Below, one piece after another: positions 22,451 through 34,182 of a stretch of DNA of 64,000 bases (position 1 is its first letter; each line of letters opens with the position of its first letter). The notes under the pieces were generated by a model. The model was given only the letters and a program-made list of their open reading frames with translations, did no database searches and was not told the origin of the DNA. The stretch covers positions 62,001-126,000 of the forward strand of contig JAOBSW010000282.1 in assembly GCA_026214975.1 (NCBI GenBank), read 5' to 3'. A program made the translations under genes and the position numbers. This DNA comes from Gentiana macrophylla. Taxonomy: Eukaryota > Streptophyta > Magnoliopsida > Gentianales > Gentianaceae.

Positions 22451-22474
22451 TTTTAGCCTAATGATAGGCTAAAA
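22451..22474 (+). other. Perfect hairpin in the viral leader
   Basis: TTTTAGCCTA, four loop bases (ATGA) and TAGGCTAAAA form a perfect 10-bp stem. It is conserved unchanged at 36161-36184 and, inverted, at 27641-27664. It lies downstream of AATAAA in the RNA leader. Leader structure in this family is linked to ribosome shunting and packaging; a role for this small hairpin is inference. Confidence 0.8.
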
Positions 22475-22845
22475 GCATTTAAGTGTTAAAATATAATGTG
22501 AAGGTAAATTTAAATACAGTTTGGTCTTGGAATTAAATTAAGAATGTGTATACAATGATTAAGGGTAGAGCAGGAAACTGGCAATCTTATCTGACAAGGT
22601 TTTGATTAATTCTGGCATGAGTATAATTTGATCCTTTTGTAGCCGTTTTACACCCGCTTTAGCCCAGGTGTGGCGTTTAGGGTTTTTGGCTTTTGCATGT
22701 TGGATCAAATATTATATTTATAGACGAAATTCTTAATCAAGTAAAAATACCATTGTTGTCAAATAATTTAAGACAGTTTCCCTTATGCTATAAAAATGCC
22801 CTATTTGATCAAATCTGTATACACAGCCTTAAATTACCATCCTAG

Positions 22846-25800
22846 GAACACCTCTTTCTATTTCACTATGTTTATTAACATAAAAAGCAGTACAAGACCA
22901 AGAAGACTTAGACTGTTTTATTAAACCTTTTTGTAATAAAGATTCAATCTCTTTCTTACAATATTCTAAATATTCAATTCATCGACAAGGTCTAGCTTTT
23001 TGTAATTAATTTTTTTTCATCAAAATCATCTTCGTAGGGAAGATCAACAATATGTCGTTTTCATCCCAAAAGCATTAGGATGATCACTACATATTTCAAT
23101 TGATAATTTATATAATAAATTATTTATTTTTTCTTTAAGCTTTGGATGTAGGAGCTTTTCTTCAATTGAAAATTCATTAATTTCTTGTTTTAAAAAGTTT
23201 AAATGTAAACTTTTTTTATCTATTAAATTCCTAATTTCATTTAAAAAATTAGGTATAGGTTTGGTAACAAAATCAAACATGATTTTATTTCCTTCAAAAG
23301 TACCTATTATACCTTTATTATCAATTTTGATTATAGGATACATTTTTTCAATAAATGGTGTTCCAAGTATAACTTGACTAGTAATATTTTTTACAAGTAA
23401 AAAACTTGTAGGAATACAAATGTTATTCTTGCAAATATATGCTTTTGGAAGTTTAAACTTTATATCAAGTTTTTCACCACCAGCATGACTTAAAGTCATT
23501 GTAGTTTTTTCAAAATATTTAGTGGGGATTAATCCTTCCGGATTACATTCATATACGCACCACTATCAATTAAAGCCGTTAATTCTTGTTTATAAGAATT
23601 GTTAATTAATAAATTAATTTTCACATACCATTTTTGAGAAAATATAATACTTATATTATTCAAGAAATTATCTTGATCAAATCCTTCTATTCTCAAGGTA
23701 TACTAGATATGTCCGAAATAGGTTCTTTTCCTTTTCCTTTTTTATCATATTCAGGAGAGAAACCCTTTCATCTAATGTTTTATTAATCTTTTTTAAACTA
23801 GATATTTCTTGTTTTAAAGATATTACTTCTTTTGATAATTCTATTATTGTGGTGGGTTTTAATCTCGATTGTTTATCTTTTAACATTTTTAAAACATTAT
23901 TCATGAGTAAGGTTCTTGAGAAGTTTTATATCAACTTCATTGGAAGATGACGGTACTTGACCATGTTATCAATTAAGTGAGAACGAAGCTCATGATTATT
24001 AATTAATTTAAGAAATTCAACTATATTATTATTTGTTAAAACATTTACTTCTAAATTTTTAAATTGGGAAAGAATTTTATAAAATTCTTCTCCTTCTTCT
24101 GTATCATGTTTATCACAAGTAATATTCTGTATACAAGATGTACAACAAGCATCTGTATCAGAAGAGTAAATTAATTCATTATTTAATTGAGATAAATTAT
24201 TTTCTTCAATTGAATCATCAGAATCTTCCATATCTGAAGAAGACTTTTCTGATTCAGAATTAAGAAGTATTTTTGAAAGATTTAATTTTAATTCTTCATT
24301 TTCAATAGAATTAATTTTCTTTTTCATTTTGCATCTATTCGCATAATGCCCTATTTGTCCGCATTTAAAACATTTTTTATCTGTTTTATATTTTTCTTTA
24401 TTTATTTTGTGCTTTTCACGCTTATATTCTTTTCTTCTAATTTTTCTTAGAAAATCTTTTCTTTCTTTTTCCTTTATAAAAAGAATCAGAAGATTTTTCT
24501 TTTCTTTTATCTTTAAAAGATTGTTTAGAAGAGGATGGAATATCCATACCAAATTGATCACAAAATCTTCCTAATTGTGATTTTTCAGATAGATTTTGCC
24601 TTTTAATTTGCTGATTTAATTTTATTTCATTACAAAGAGCTAACCCTTCATGAATAATTGTTCCTATTAATTTTCCATAAGTATATTCTTCATAAGGAAT
24701 ATTAAGAAAATATTTTCTTAAATTTTTCCTTACTCGTTCTGCAAATAAATATGGTAACCCATCTATGAACTTGGATTTCCAATGAGAGCTATTGCTTTCA
24801 GGTAATTCCATAACTCTATTGAGAAAAGTATCTTTATACCATCTAAAATCTGTTAATGTTTTACATCTAAGATTTTGTAATAAAGTACGAATATTTTCAC
24901 AATTATCAGAAATTCTTCCTGTGAAATGTTCTAAAATAGTAGTAACTAAAGTATAAACTACATTTTCTACTACATTATTATTTTCTTGTTTAACCATATT
25001 TATAATATGATCTTTATCAATTAAACTTAAATAATTATCCCACCAACCTTTTAATTGGCCAGTGAAACCAGAAATTATCATTTTAGCGATATTTTTATCA
25101 GTATTACCTGATGTTTTACATATAGAGCTATACATAAGCATTCTATGTATCGTATTATATATTTGCTTATCAGCATAACCATCAAGATTCCATTCATAAA
25201 TACATTTTCCTGAATAACTATTATTAATCTCGTATTCATGTTCTTCATGGAGAGTATCCATAGGAGAAGGTCTCCTATAATAGTAATTATGCTGAGTAGG
25301 ACGATCAGCATATTTTTTTAATCTATTTATTTCAAATTGGACGGTATTATTATGATTACTAGATCCAATAGTATTAGAAATATTTTTATCTAATGTATTT
25401 AATTTTAAATTCTTAAATTTTTCTTCAAGAAATTTTTCTAAATCTCCTCTAGGTTTTAAAATAAAATCCTTAATATCAGGAGGAGGTTGAATATGCGAAG
25501 CAATAACAATATTATCAATATCTTTGTTATTCTTCTTATCATCTTTGTCTTTAGATATATTTCTTATTTCAGATAAAATTCTTTCTGTTCTATCAGAAAT
25601 AATTGATATTTGTTCTCCTAATATATTTAGGTATAAGTTTGTATAATTCTGATTTGATAATAAAAGATTTAACTCTTTTATAGTATATTTTAAAGAATCA
25701 TTTTCAATTAATATAGAAAATGCATTAAAATTTAATATTTTACCACTTCTTTCAATTGTGAAAGCCTGTTGTGGAGGGTATATACCTTTCATAGTTTTTC

Positions 25801-26066
25801 CCCCTTCTAATTGAAATTCTCTTTCAATTATATACAGATATTGTGGAACATAGGTATCAACAAACCAAGAGATAAAAGTAATCATTTTATTCTCATTTTT
25901 AACATAATTAAAAAATTCTTCTTGATAGTAATCTCTATCTTCTTTTGAAATATGCTCAAAAACCAATCACTTAAAAGGTTTCCATTTTGGAAGATTAAAT
26001 TCATCTTTAATTGTTTTTCTTGCCAAAGTGAGCTGGACTAAAATCTATTTTAGGTGTAAAATCCAT
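22846..26066 (-). pseudogene. Viral CP-protease-RT polyprotein, copy B, 3'-truncated
   Basis: ATG at 26064-26066 follows the movement-protein TAA. A long frame at 25966-24437 (509 codons) covers the coat protein almost whole: N-region, GFTGQLKGWWDNYL, LQNLRCKTLTDFRWYKDTF and the lysine-rich tail. The frame then shifts and the zinc knuckle follows at about 24363-24322, then the acidic and coiled-coil segments. The protease active site (about 23570-23556) reads DSGAY in place of DSGAD, within a cluster of changes that may be consensus error. The segment ends in early RT at 22846 with no YIDD or RNase H. This is the best-preserved coat-protein frame in the window. Confidence 0.9.
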
Positions 26067-27081
26067 TTAAATATTATAATTCACTTCGATTCAAAGAATA
26101 TCCGAATCAACAACTCCTTTTCCTCTTACAATATTATTTTTATCTAATGATAAATTTTTAACATAATTTTCTCTTAATTGAGAAGTAGAAACCCTACTGG
26201 GTTCAGGGATATGAATATTGTCAAAAGGAGAGATAAAAGATCTCATAGATATAGATCTTGATAATAAATTTCTATTATCCATACCTGAATTCATACAAAT
26301 AGAAATATTTCCATCTGTACTTTGATCTATATTCGTAACATCCTGACATATAACAGGAATCCTTGGTACTGCATTAGCAATTTGCCAAGTATCCGGTAAA
26401 GGAATTTCTTCCCTTTTGATAGATCTTCTAGTCGTAATATTAGACTTACTGAAATTTGTTTCTATTAAGATAGTTTCATTTAAAGATTTATCTTTTATTT
26501 TACATAGGATTTAAAGTATGTAAAGGTTTATAATAAATCCTGTAACATATACAAATAATTTCAGATCCAGATGCATAGTTATAACCATGCGTTTTAACAT
26601 TCATTGTTAAAGAATCAAGAATGTTTATATCTGTTAAAGATAGCTGTAAATTGGGATATACATCAAAATAAACTGGGCCATGGGCCAAACTAGATTGTAT
26701 AATACCCATAAGAGATTTTTTCCAATCTAAATTTCTACCATCTCTTAAGGCAGCAATAAAACTTTTTGGAAGATTTTCCAAAGTTAGCGGTTTAAAAGCA
26801 ATTTGTACTAAACCAATATGAAGAAATTTATGAGTTTTTCTATAGGGAAAAATATCTTTTTCACTTAATAATTTAATAATCATTTCCTCATTATTTAAAG
26901 AAATTGATTCTTCAGAGGTTTTGACAATTTGTCTTAAACCTAATTTTTCAAAAGTTCCTAATTGATAAATTGATTTAGGTTCTATTCTTGGAATAGTCCA
27001 TTTATTTAATAAATCCATATTTCTGGGAATTTCAAATTCTTGTGTAAGACTATTTTTGATATTATCTATTGTTCTTAACAT
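26067..27081 (-). pseudogene. Viral movement protein, copy B, frameshifted
   Basis: ATG 27079-27081 opens a 193-codon frame (MLRTIDNIKNSLTQEFEIPR...) containing the GPVYFDVYPNLQLSLTDINI block. It ends prematurely at 26500, where two bases present in copy A are missing (TATGTAA for TATGTGTAA). The remaining part (NRNLLSRSISMRSF and on) is readable from 26294 in another frame. TAA at 26067-26069 abuts the polyprotein ATG as in copy A. The start is supported by being the first ATG after the PBS in this copy that opens the conserved frame. Confidence 0.82.
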
Positions 27082-27130
27082 CTTATAAGAAAGTGTTAAA
27101 ATATAACAAAGAAGATAACAGTAAATACTG

Positions 27131-27149
27131 CCATGGCTCCGATACCAAC
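27131..27149 (-). other. tRNA-Met primer-binding site between segments C and B
   Basis: On the minus strand TTGGTATCGGAGCCATGGC is intact here, with viral leader on one side and the movement protein on the other. This is the one place in the array where viral sequence continues uninterrupted through the PBS. Confidence 0.88.
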
Positions 27150-27408
27150 TTTAAGGCTGTGTATACAGATTTGATCAAATAGGGCATTTTTATAGCATAA
27201 GGGAAACCGTCTTAAATTATTTGACAACAATGGTATTTTTACTTGATTATGAATTCCGTCTATAAATATAATATTTGCAACTTTAAGGCTGTGTATACAG
27301 ATTTGATCAAATAGGGCATTTTTATAGCATAAGGGAAACCGTCTTAAATTATTTGACAACAATGGTATTTTTACTTGATTATGAATTCCGTCTATAAATA
27401 TAATATTT
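27147..27408 (-). repeat. 131-bp exact tandem duplication in the viral leader
   Basis: 27147-27277 and 27278-27408 appear identical. Copies A and D have one unit. It lies immediately upstream of the PBS and would lengthen the leader by 131 bases. Exact identity, including at CAG/CTG sites, suggests a recent event or an assembly artefact. Confidence 0.9.
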
Positions 27409-28061
27409 GATCCAACATGCAAAAGCCAAAAACCCTAAACGCCACACCTGGGCTAAAGCGGGTGTAAAACGGCTACAAAAGGATCAAATTATACTCATGC
27501 CAGAATTAATCAAAACCTTGTCAGATAAGATTGCCAGTTTCCTGCTCTACCCTTAATCATTGTATACACATTCTTAATTTAATTCCAAGACCAAACTGTA
27601 TTTAAATTTACCTTCACATTATATTTTAACACTTAAATGCTTTTAGCCTATCATTAGGCTAAAACGATACAATAAAATAAAAATTTAAACAAAATAAAAA
27701 TAACTTACAATTCCTTAGTTGTAATCAAGACCAACAAGATTCTTTATTTAACTTCGTAGAAATTTTTACAAGATAGTAGTGGGAGAAAGAGAAGGCGAGA
27801 CAGATCTCCAGCGTGCCTTCCATAAAACAAAGGACTAATCTATATATAGAGAAACTTAGAGAAGAACGGCCAAAACAAGTGGGCCAAAAAGTAAAAGAAA
27901 TACAAGTGGCGAACATTTGCCATTTATTTCAAAAAGCAAAAGAGAACTACTTTTGCTATTCATTAATAGTATAACTTTATTAAAGTTATTGTCGGTAATA
28001 AACGACAAACTCTTAGGACCCGATTTGTCCTTGTGGTGATAATGCACTTTAAAAATTATCT

Positions 28062-29759
28062 TCAATCTTGAAATTCTGACAACTTTGCAATGACTGTTTG
28101 AATATCTTCATCGATCTCTTGATTTGGATCTTGTGATTCTCCACTAGATAGATTTCTTTGAGGACATAGATGTATCTGATTTATCGTCCCAATTTTGTGA
28201 CCAAAATTCTTGATTAAATCTTTCTTCATTTCAGACATATAATGTTGTAAAATTTCCTTTTGGAAACAATTCCTTTTATCTTAAGCTTCCTCGATATATA
28301 TTCTGAAAGGGACTCGGACTGCAATCTGTATTTAAGATATCATCTTCAAAGTCTTCAAATTGTTGAATCTTCTGTTTAATTTCTTGGAATAAATCTTCGC
28401 CAAATAATTGGCCTGTTTGTGGGTCTTTCTTTGACAATTTTGTCCAGAATTTTGAGAAGTATTTTCTCTTGATACAAGGTAAATTATCTGTAGTTATGTC
28501 TACAATGGGAGTCCATTTTAGGATCCATGGAATAGAAAATTCCAAAAAGAAATATAATGAACCAGAACAATTTATTAAATGTCCTTGATTACTTAATTCT
28601 GAGATTCTGGGAGATATATCAACCCATTTAATAAATTGTTCTGGTTCATTATATTTCTTTTTGGAATTTTCTATTCCATGGATCCTAAAATGGACTCCCA
28701 TTGTAGACATAACTACAGTGGGATTTTGGGAGATATATCAACCCATTGAGAATATAAATCCTTCCATTCTTCTAGTAAAATTTTTACCGATGGTCCATGT
28801 AATAACCACCATTGTTGGAACCAATTTGGTATAAATTCCAGATGTTTATATACCTCTGGGCATACTTTTATAAACCACGTATGCTTTTGTTTTTTATTTT
28901 CATATAAAAACACATTTGTAAAAGCTTGGATATAATCCCAATAGTTATATTTTAGAGAAATATTTTTCTCTTGAAAAAGAAATTCTTTTTCTTTGAATAA
29001 TGATATACCCCACTCATTTGGAAGATATATCCTTTTAATAACAATTTTGGAGAAAGTATATTCTTTCTGATCATTAGACATAAAATGTGTTATTTCACAT
29101 TCAGAGGCCTTTAATAAATTTTCATAATAATAACGCTGCTTATATGCAGTTACTGGAAATGGATTATTATCCAAATACTTATCCATTAATGACCATGGGT
29201 CATTTTTCTTTTTTAAATCATCATACTCAATTAGGAATATCATTCCTTGTTTTTCATTCTCTTGATAAGAAGTTATATCTTCTTCTTCTTGTATAACAAT
29301 ATTTGCATAAGAGGGTATTTCCTCAACTGCTTTATCTTTACCATTTTTCTTCCTTTTATATTCAAGGAATTCTTGATATTCTTTATCAGAATTATTAGTC
29401 TGACTAGAGCTTTCAATTGCGGATATATTGTCCGAATATAAAATTTTGTTTCCATGTTGAACGAGGATATTTCCTCTTCCACCTCTTCCACGATAGGAAT
29501 TATGAATTCCCCGTCCTGATCCTCTGGACGTCATACCTGCAATTTTTGCAACATTAATCATAATGATAATTATTTCGACAACTCCAGCATGGCTGTTTTG
29601 AGGGTAAAGAAAGCTTCAAAGGCTTTCCATTTATTTCCCTTTGGATTATTTCCTTTGCACTTTTCCTTTTTACTTTCAACATCAAGAATGACATTTCTCC
29701 ACCATTTCGACAAAGAAATGTCTCACTAAAATAAAAATTATTTTTAATTGTCTCGTCAT
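28062..29759 (-). pseudogene. Viral third ORF, copy C, rearranged
   Basis: The ATG at 29757-29759 corresponds to that at 34182 in copy D; the early part is frame-shifted. From 29561 a 282-codon frame reads through the RG-rich segment, the Glu/Lys-rich middle and the aromatic block (PNWFQQWWLLHGPSVKI) to about 28713. There an inverted duplication interrupts it (see 28488-28718). The C-terminal part (FWTKLSKKDPQTGQLFGEDL and on) follows to a stop near 28276, and further frame changes separate it from the natural stop at 28062-28064. Function unknown. Confidence 0.82.
28488..28718. repeat. 94-bp inverted repeat with 43-bp spacer inside copy C third ORF
   Basis: 28488-28581 and 28625-28718 are inverted copies of each other, near perfect by eye, with a 43-bp spacer. 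Copy D has one arm only. The phrase gggagatatatcaaccca also occurs twice, once in the spacer and once just after the second arm. The pattern fits a strand-switch during DNA repair or replication. Confidence 0.88.
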
Positions 29760-30804
29760 TATTCCCGCAAAATTCACGTGTTAAGAAATCGGAAGACTAT
29801 TGTCTTCTCCTTTCATATGAAGAATATCAAAATCAAAAGGGGCTAAATGAGCTTGCCACCTTGCAAACATTTGTTTGGAAACATCGTGCTTAAAATCTTT
29901 ATTAAACATAAATTTCGCAGATTTACAATCTGTATATATAATAAATTTCTTATTATATAAATCATCCTGAAATTTTAAAACACATTTAACAATAGCTAAA
30001 AATTCTTTTGCTACTGCTGCATAATTCTTTTGACTATTATTCCATTTTCCAGAATAAAATCTAACAAGATAAACTTGTTTTGTTTCTGGACAAATTTGTT
30101 TCAATATGCCACCATAGCCAATATCAGAGGCATCTGTCTCAATTATTTTATCCCATAAAGGATTAGCTAACATTAAACAATGAAGATTTATTACTTTCTT
30201 CTTAATTGTTTTAACAACATCGATATGTTGATCACCCAAGGACTAGGTAACTTTTTTGATCTATCATATAATATATTTGCATCTTTAGCTAAATCTTTAT
30301 AATAGCGAAACATAATTAAGGCTACCTAAAAATCTTTGTAATTGTGTTTTATCGAGAATAATATCCGGGAACTTTGAGGCAAATTCAATACTTCTCAGAT
30401 AGGAATAATATTTCCTTTTTCAATATTATGACCTAGAAATCTTATTTTTGTCTGAAATAAAGACATCTTTGGTTTGGATATAACTAAGCCATTAAGTATT
30501 ATTAATTTTCTAAATATATCTAGATGTTTAAAATGATTTTCAATAGTTTTTGAAAATACTAATATATCATCAATATATACTATAATAAACTCACTATAAG
30601 GAGTAAATATATCATTCATAATTTTTTGGAATTCTGATGGAGCATTCTTTAAGCCAAAAGGCATCACTCTCCATTCATAATGTCCAAAAGGAACATTAAA
30701 AGCTGTTTTATACTGGTCTTTTTCAGATATCTGAATCTGCCAGTAACCAGATTTTAAATCAAATTTAGAAAATATAATAGAATCATATAATCTATCTAAA
30801 AATA
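29760..30804 (-). pseudogene. Viral RT-RNase H, copy C, 5'-truncated
   Basis: Begins inside RT at the junction near 30804. It keeps the SGYWQIQISEKDQYKTAF block, which copies A and D have in corrupted form, and YIDDILVFSKT. A frame break lies near 30400-30240. RNase H (TDASDIGYGG, YAAVAKEFLAIVKC, IYTDCKSAKFMF) is readable at 30239-29781. Near the end, the stretch before the stop is altered (SLPIS in place of SLPDFLTREFLQE). Confidence 0.88.
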
Positions 30805-33800
30805 TCGCTAAAATGATAATTTCTGGTTTCACTGGCCAATTAAAAGGTTGGTGGGATAATTATTTAAGTTTAATTGATAAAGATCATATTATAAATATGG
30901 TTAAACAAGAAAATAATAATGTAGTAGAAAATGTAGTTTATACTTTAGTTACTACTATTTTAGAAATTTCACAGGAAGAATTTCTGATAATTGCGAAAAT
31001 ATTCGTACTTTATTACAAAATCTTAGATGTAAAACATTAACAGATTTTAGATGGTATAAAGATACTTTTCTCAATAGAGTTATGGAATTACCTGAAAGCA
31101 ATAGCTCTCATTGGAAATCCAAGTTCATAGATGGGTTACCATATTTATTTGCGGAAAGAGTAAGGAAAATTTAAGAAAAGATTTTCTTAATATTCCTTAT
31201 GAAGAATATACTTATGGAAAATTAATAGGAACAATTATTCATGAAGGGTTAGCCCTTTGTAATGAAATAAAATTAAATCAGCAAATTAAAAGGCAAAATC
31301 TGTCTGAAAAATCACAATTAGGAAGATTTTGTGATCAATTTGGTATGGATATTCCATCCTCTTCTAAACAATCTTTTAAAGATAAAAGAAAAGAAAAATC
31401 TTCTGATTCTTTTTATAAAGGAAAAAGAAAGAAAAGATTTTCTAAGAAAAAATTAGAAGAAAAAGAATATAAGCGTGAAAAGCACAAAATAAATAAAGAA
31501 AAATATAAAACAGATAAAAAATGTTTTAAATGCGGACAAATAGGGCATTATGCGAATAGATGCAAAATGAAAAAGAAAATTAATTCTATTGAAAATGAAG
31601 AATTAAAATTAAATCTTTCAAAAATACTTCTTAATTCTGAATCAGAAAAGTCTTCTTCAGATATGGAAGATTCTGATGATTCAATTGAAGAAAATAATTT
31701 ATCTCAATTAAATAATGAATTAATTTACTCTTCTGATACAGATGCTTGTTGTACATCTTGTATACAGAATATTACATGTGATAAACATGATATAGAAGAA
31801 GGAGAAGAATTTTATAAAATTCTTTCCCAATTTAAAAATTTAGAAGTAAATGTTTTAACAAATAATAATATATTTGAATTTCTTAAATTAATTAATAATC
31901 CTGAGCTTCGTTCTCAGTTAATTGATAACATGGCTGAAGTACCGTCATCTTCCAATGAAGTTGATATAAAAACTTCTCAAGAACCTTACTCTATGAATAA
32001 TGTTTTAAAAATGTTAAAAGATAAACAATCAGGATTAAAACCCACCACAATAATAGAATTATCAAAAGAAGTAATATCTTTAAAACAAGAAATATCTAGT
32101 TTAAAAAAGATTAATAAAACATTAGATGAAAGGGTTTCTCTCCTTGAATATGATAAAAAAGGAAAAGGAAAAGAACCTATTTCAGACATATCTAGTATAC
32201 CTTCAGTAATAGAAGGATTTGATCAAGATAATTTCTTGAATAATATAAGTATTATATTTTCTCAAAAATGGTATGTGAAAATTAATTTATTAATTAACAA
32301 TTCTTATAAACAAGAATTAACGGCTTTAATTGATAGTGGTGCAGATATGAATGTAATCCAGGAAGGATTAATCCCCACTAAATATTTTGAAAAAACTACA
32401 ATGACTTTAAGTCATGCTGGTGGTGAAAAACTTGATATAAAGTTTAAACTTCCAAAAGCATATATTTGCAAGAATAACATTTGTATTCCTACAAGTTTTT
32501 TACTTGTAAAAAATATTACTAGTCAATTTATACTTGGAACACCATTTATTGAAAAAATATATCCTATAATCAAAATTGATAATAAAGGTATAATAGGTAC
32601 TTTTGAAGGAAATAAAATCATGTTTGATTTTGTTACAAACCTATACCTAATTTTTAAATGAAATTAGGAATTTAATAGATAAAAAAAGTTTACATTTAAA
32701 CTTTTTAAAACAAGAAATTAATGAATTTTCAATTGAAGAAAAGCTCCTACATCCAAAGCTTAAAGAAAAAATAAATAATTTATTATATAAATTTTCAATT
32801 GAAATATGTAGTGATCATCCTAATGCTTTTTGGGATAGAAAACGACATATTGTTGATCTTCCCTACGAAGATGATTTTGATGAAAAAAGAATTACGACAA
32901 AGGCTAGACCTTGTCAGATGAATTCAGAATATTTATAATATTGTAAGAAATAGATTGAATCTTTATTACAAAAAGGTTTAATAAAACAGTCTAAGTCTTC
33001 TTGGTCTTGTACTGCTTTTTATGTTAATAAACATAGTGAAATAGAAAGAGGTGTTCCTAGGATGGTAATTAATTATAAACCTCTAAACAAAGTTTTAAAA
33101 TGGATAAGATCTCCAATCCCTAATAAAAAGGATTTATTAGATAGATTATATGATTCTATTATATTTTCTAAATTTGATTTAAAATCAGTTCTTGGCGATT
33201 CGAGATATAAAAAAGACCAAATTATAAAACGACTTTTAATGTTCCTTTTGGACATTATGAATGGAGAGTGATGCCTTTTGGCTTAAAGAATGCTCCATCA
33301 GAATTCCAAAAAATTATGAATGATATATTTACTCCTTATAGTGAGTTTATGATAGTATATATTGATGATATATTAGTATTTTAAAAAACTATTGAAAATC
33401 ATTTTAAACAACTAGATATATTTAGAAAATTAATAATACTTAATGGCTTAGTTATATCCAAACCAAAGATGTCTTTATTTCAGACAAAAATAAGATTTCT
33501 AGGTCATAATATTGAAAAAGGAAATATTATTCCTATACAGAGAAGTATTGAATTTGCCTCAAAGTTCCCAGATATTATTCTGGATAAAACACAATTACAA
33601 AGATTTTTAGGTAGCCTTAATTATGTTTCTGCCTATTATAAAGATTTAGCTAAAGATGCAGCTATATTATATGATAGACTGAAAAAGTTACCTAGTCCTT
33701 GGACTGATCAACATACTGATGCTGTTAAAACAATTAAGAAGAAAGTAATAAATCTTCCTTGTTTAATGTTAGCTAATCCTTTATGGGATAAAATAATTGA

Positions 33801-34182
33801 GACAGATGCCTCCGATATTGGCTATGGTGGCATATTGAAACAAATTTGTCCAGAAACAAAACAAGTTTATCTTGTTAGATTTTATTCTGGAAAATGGAAT
33901 AATAGTCAAAAGAATTATGCAGCAGTAGCAAAAGAATTTTTAGCTATTGTTAAATGTGCTTTAAAATTTCAGGATGAATTATATAATAAGAAATTTATTA
34001 TATATACAGATTGTAAATCTGCGAAATTTATGTTTAATAAAGATTTTAAGCACGATGTTTCCAAACAAATGTTTGCAAGGTGGCAAGCTCATTTAGCCCC
34101 TTTTGATTTTGATATTCTTCATATGAAAGGAGAAGACAATAGTCTTCCTGATTTCTTAACACGTGAATTTTTGCAGGAATAA
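30805..34182 (+). pseudogene. Viral CP-protease-RT-RNase H polyprotein, copy D, 5'-truncated
   Basis: Starts in the coat core (GFTGQLKGWWDNYL at about 30816). After a shift near 30965 a 516-codon frame (31111-32661) covers the coat C-terminus, zinc knuckle (31521-31562), acidic and coiled-coil segments, and protease with DSGAD at 32332-32346. A one-base loss near 32635 ends it. RT has two G-to-T stops (near 32937 and 32951), a corrupted patch near 33190-33230, and a stop just after YIDDILVF at 33382-33384. RNase H is intact in a 237-codon frame (33469-34182) ending LPDFLTREFLQE. TAA 34180-34182 overlaps the next ATG. Confidence 0.9.

Larger units (their letters stand above)
15413..22845 (+). 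mobile_element. Endogenous pararetrovirus segment A (Caulimoviridae, Florendovirus-like)
   Basis: One full viral genome plus a repeated leader on the plus strand. Order: leader (15413), tRNA-Met PBS (15719), movement protein, coat-protease-RT-RNase H polyprotein, third ORF, promoter/poly(A) region and leader again (about 22530-22845). The leader text (for example attaagaatgtgtatacaat) occurs at both ends, as expected for a tandem or terminally redundant insert. There are no LTRs and no integrase, which excludes a retrotransposon. Damage: frameshifts in the movement protein, a 230-bp tandem duplication in the coat region, a stop before RT, and a deletion of about 0.9 kb in the third ORF. Correcting for these, the unit would be near 7.8 kb, within the family's range. 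The genus is my inference. Confidence 0.9.
22846..27599 (-). mobile_element. Endogenous pararetrovirus segment B, inverted
   Basis: Minus-strand viral sequence running from the leader (about 27599-27150) through PBS, movement protein and polyprotein. It is cut off inside RT at 22846, where it abuts the right leader of segment A head-on. The upstream side continues without a break into the 3' end of segment C, so B and C were part of one head-to-tail viral concatemer or redundant genome. Nucleotide identity to A and D is very high apart from clustered changes at CAG/CTG sites. Confidence 0.9.
27600..30804 (-). mobile_element. Endogenous pararetrovirus segment C, inverted
   Basis: Minus-strand viral sequence covering the late part of RT (from 30804), RNase H, the third ORF and the promoter/poly(A) region. 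It then continues through the leader into segment B. At 30804 it switches within a few bases to plus-strand coat sequence (segment D). Confidence 0.9.
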
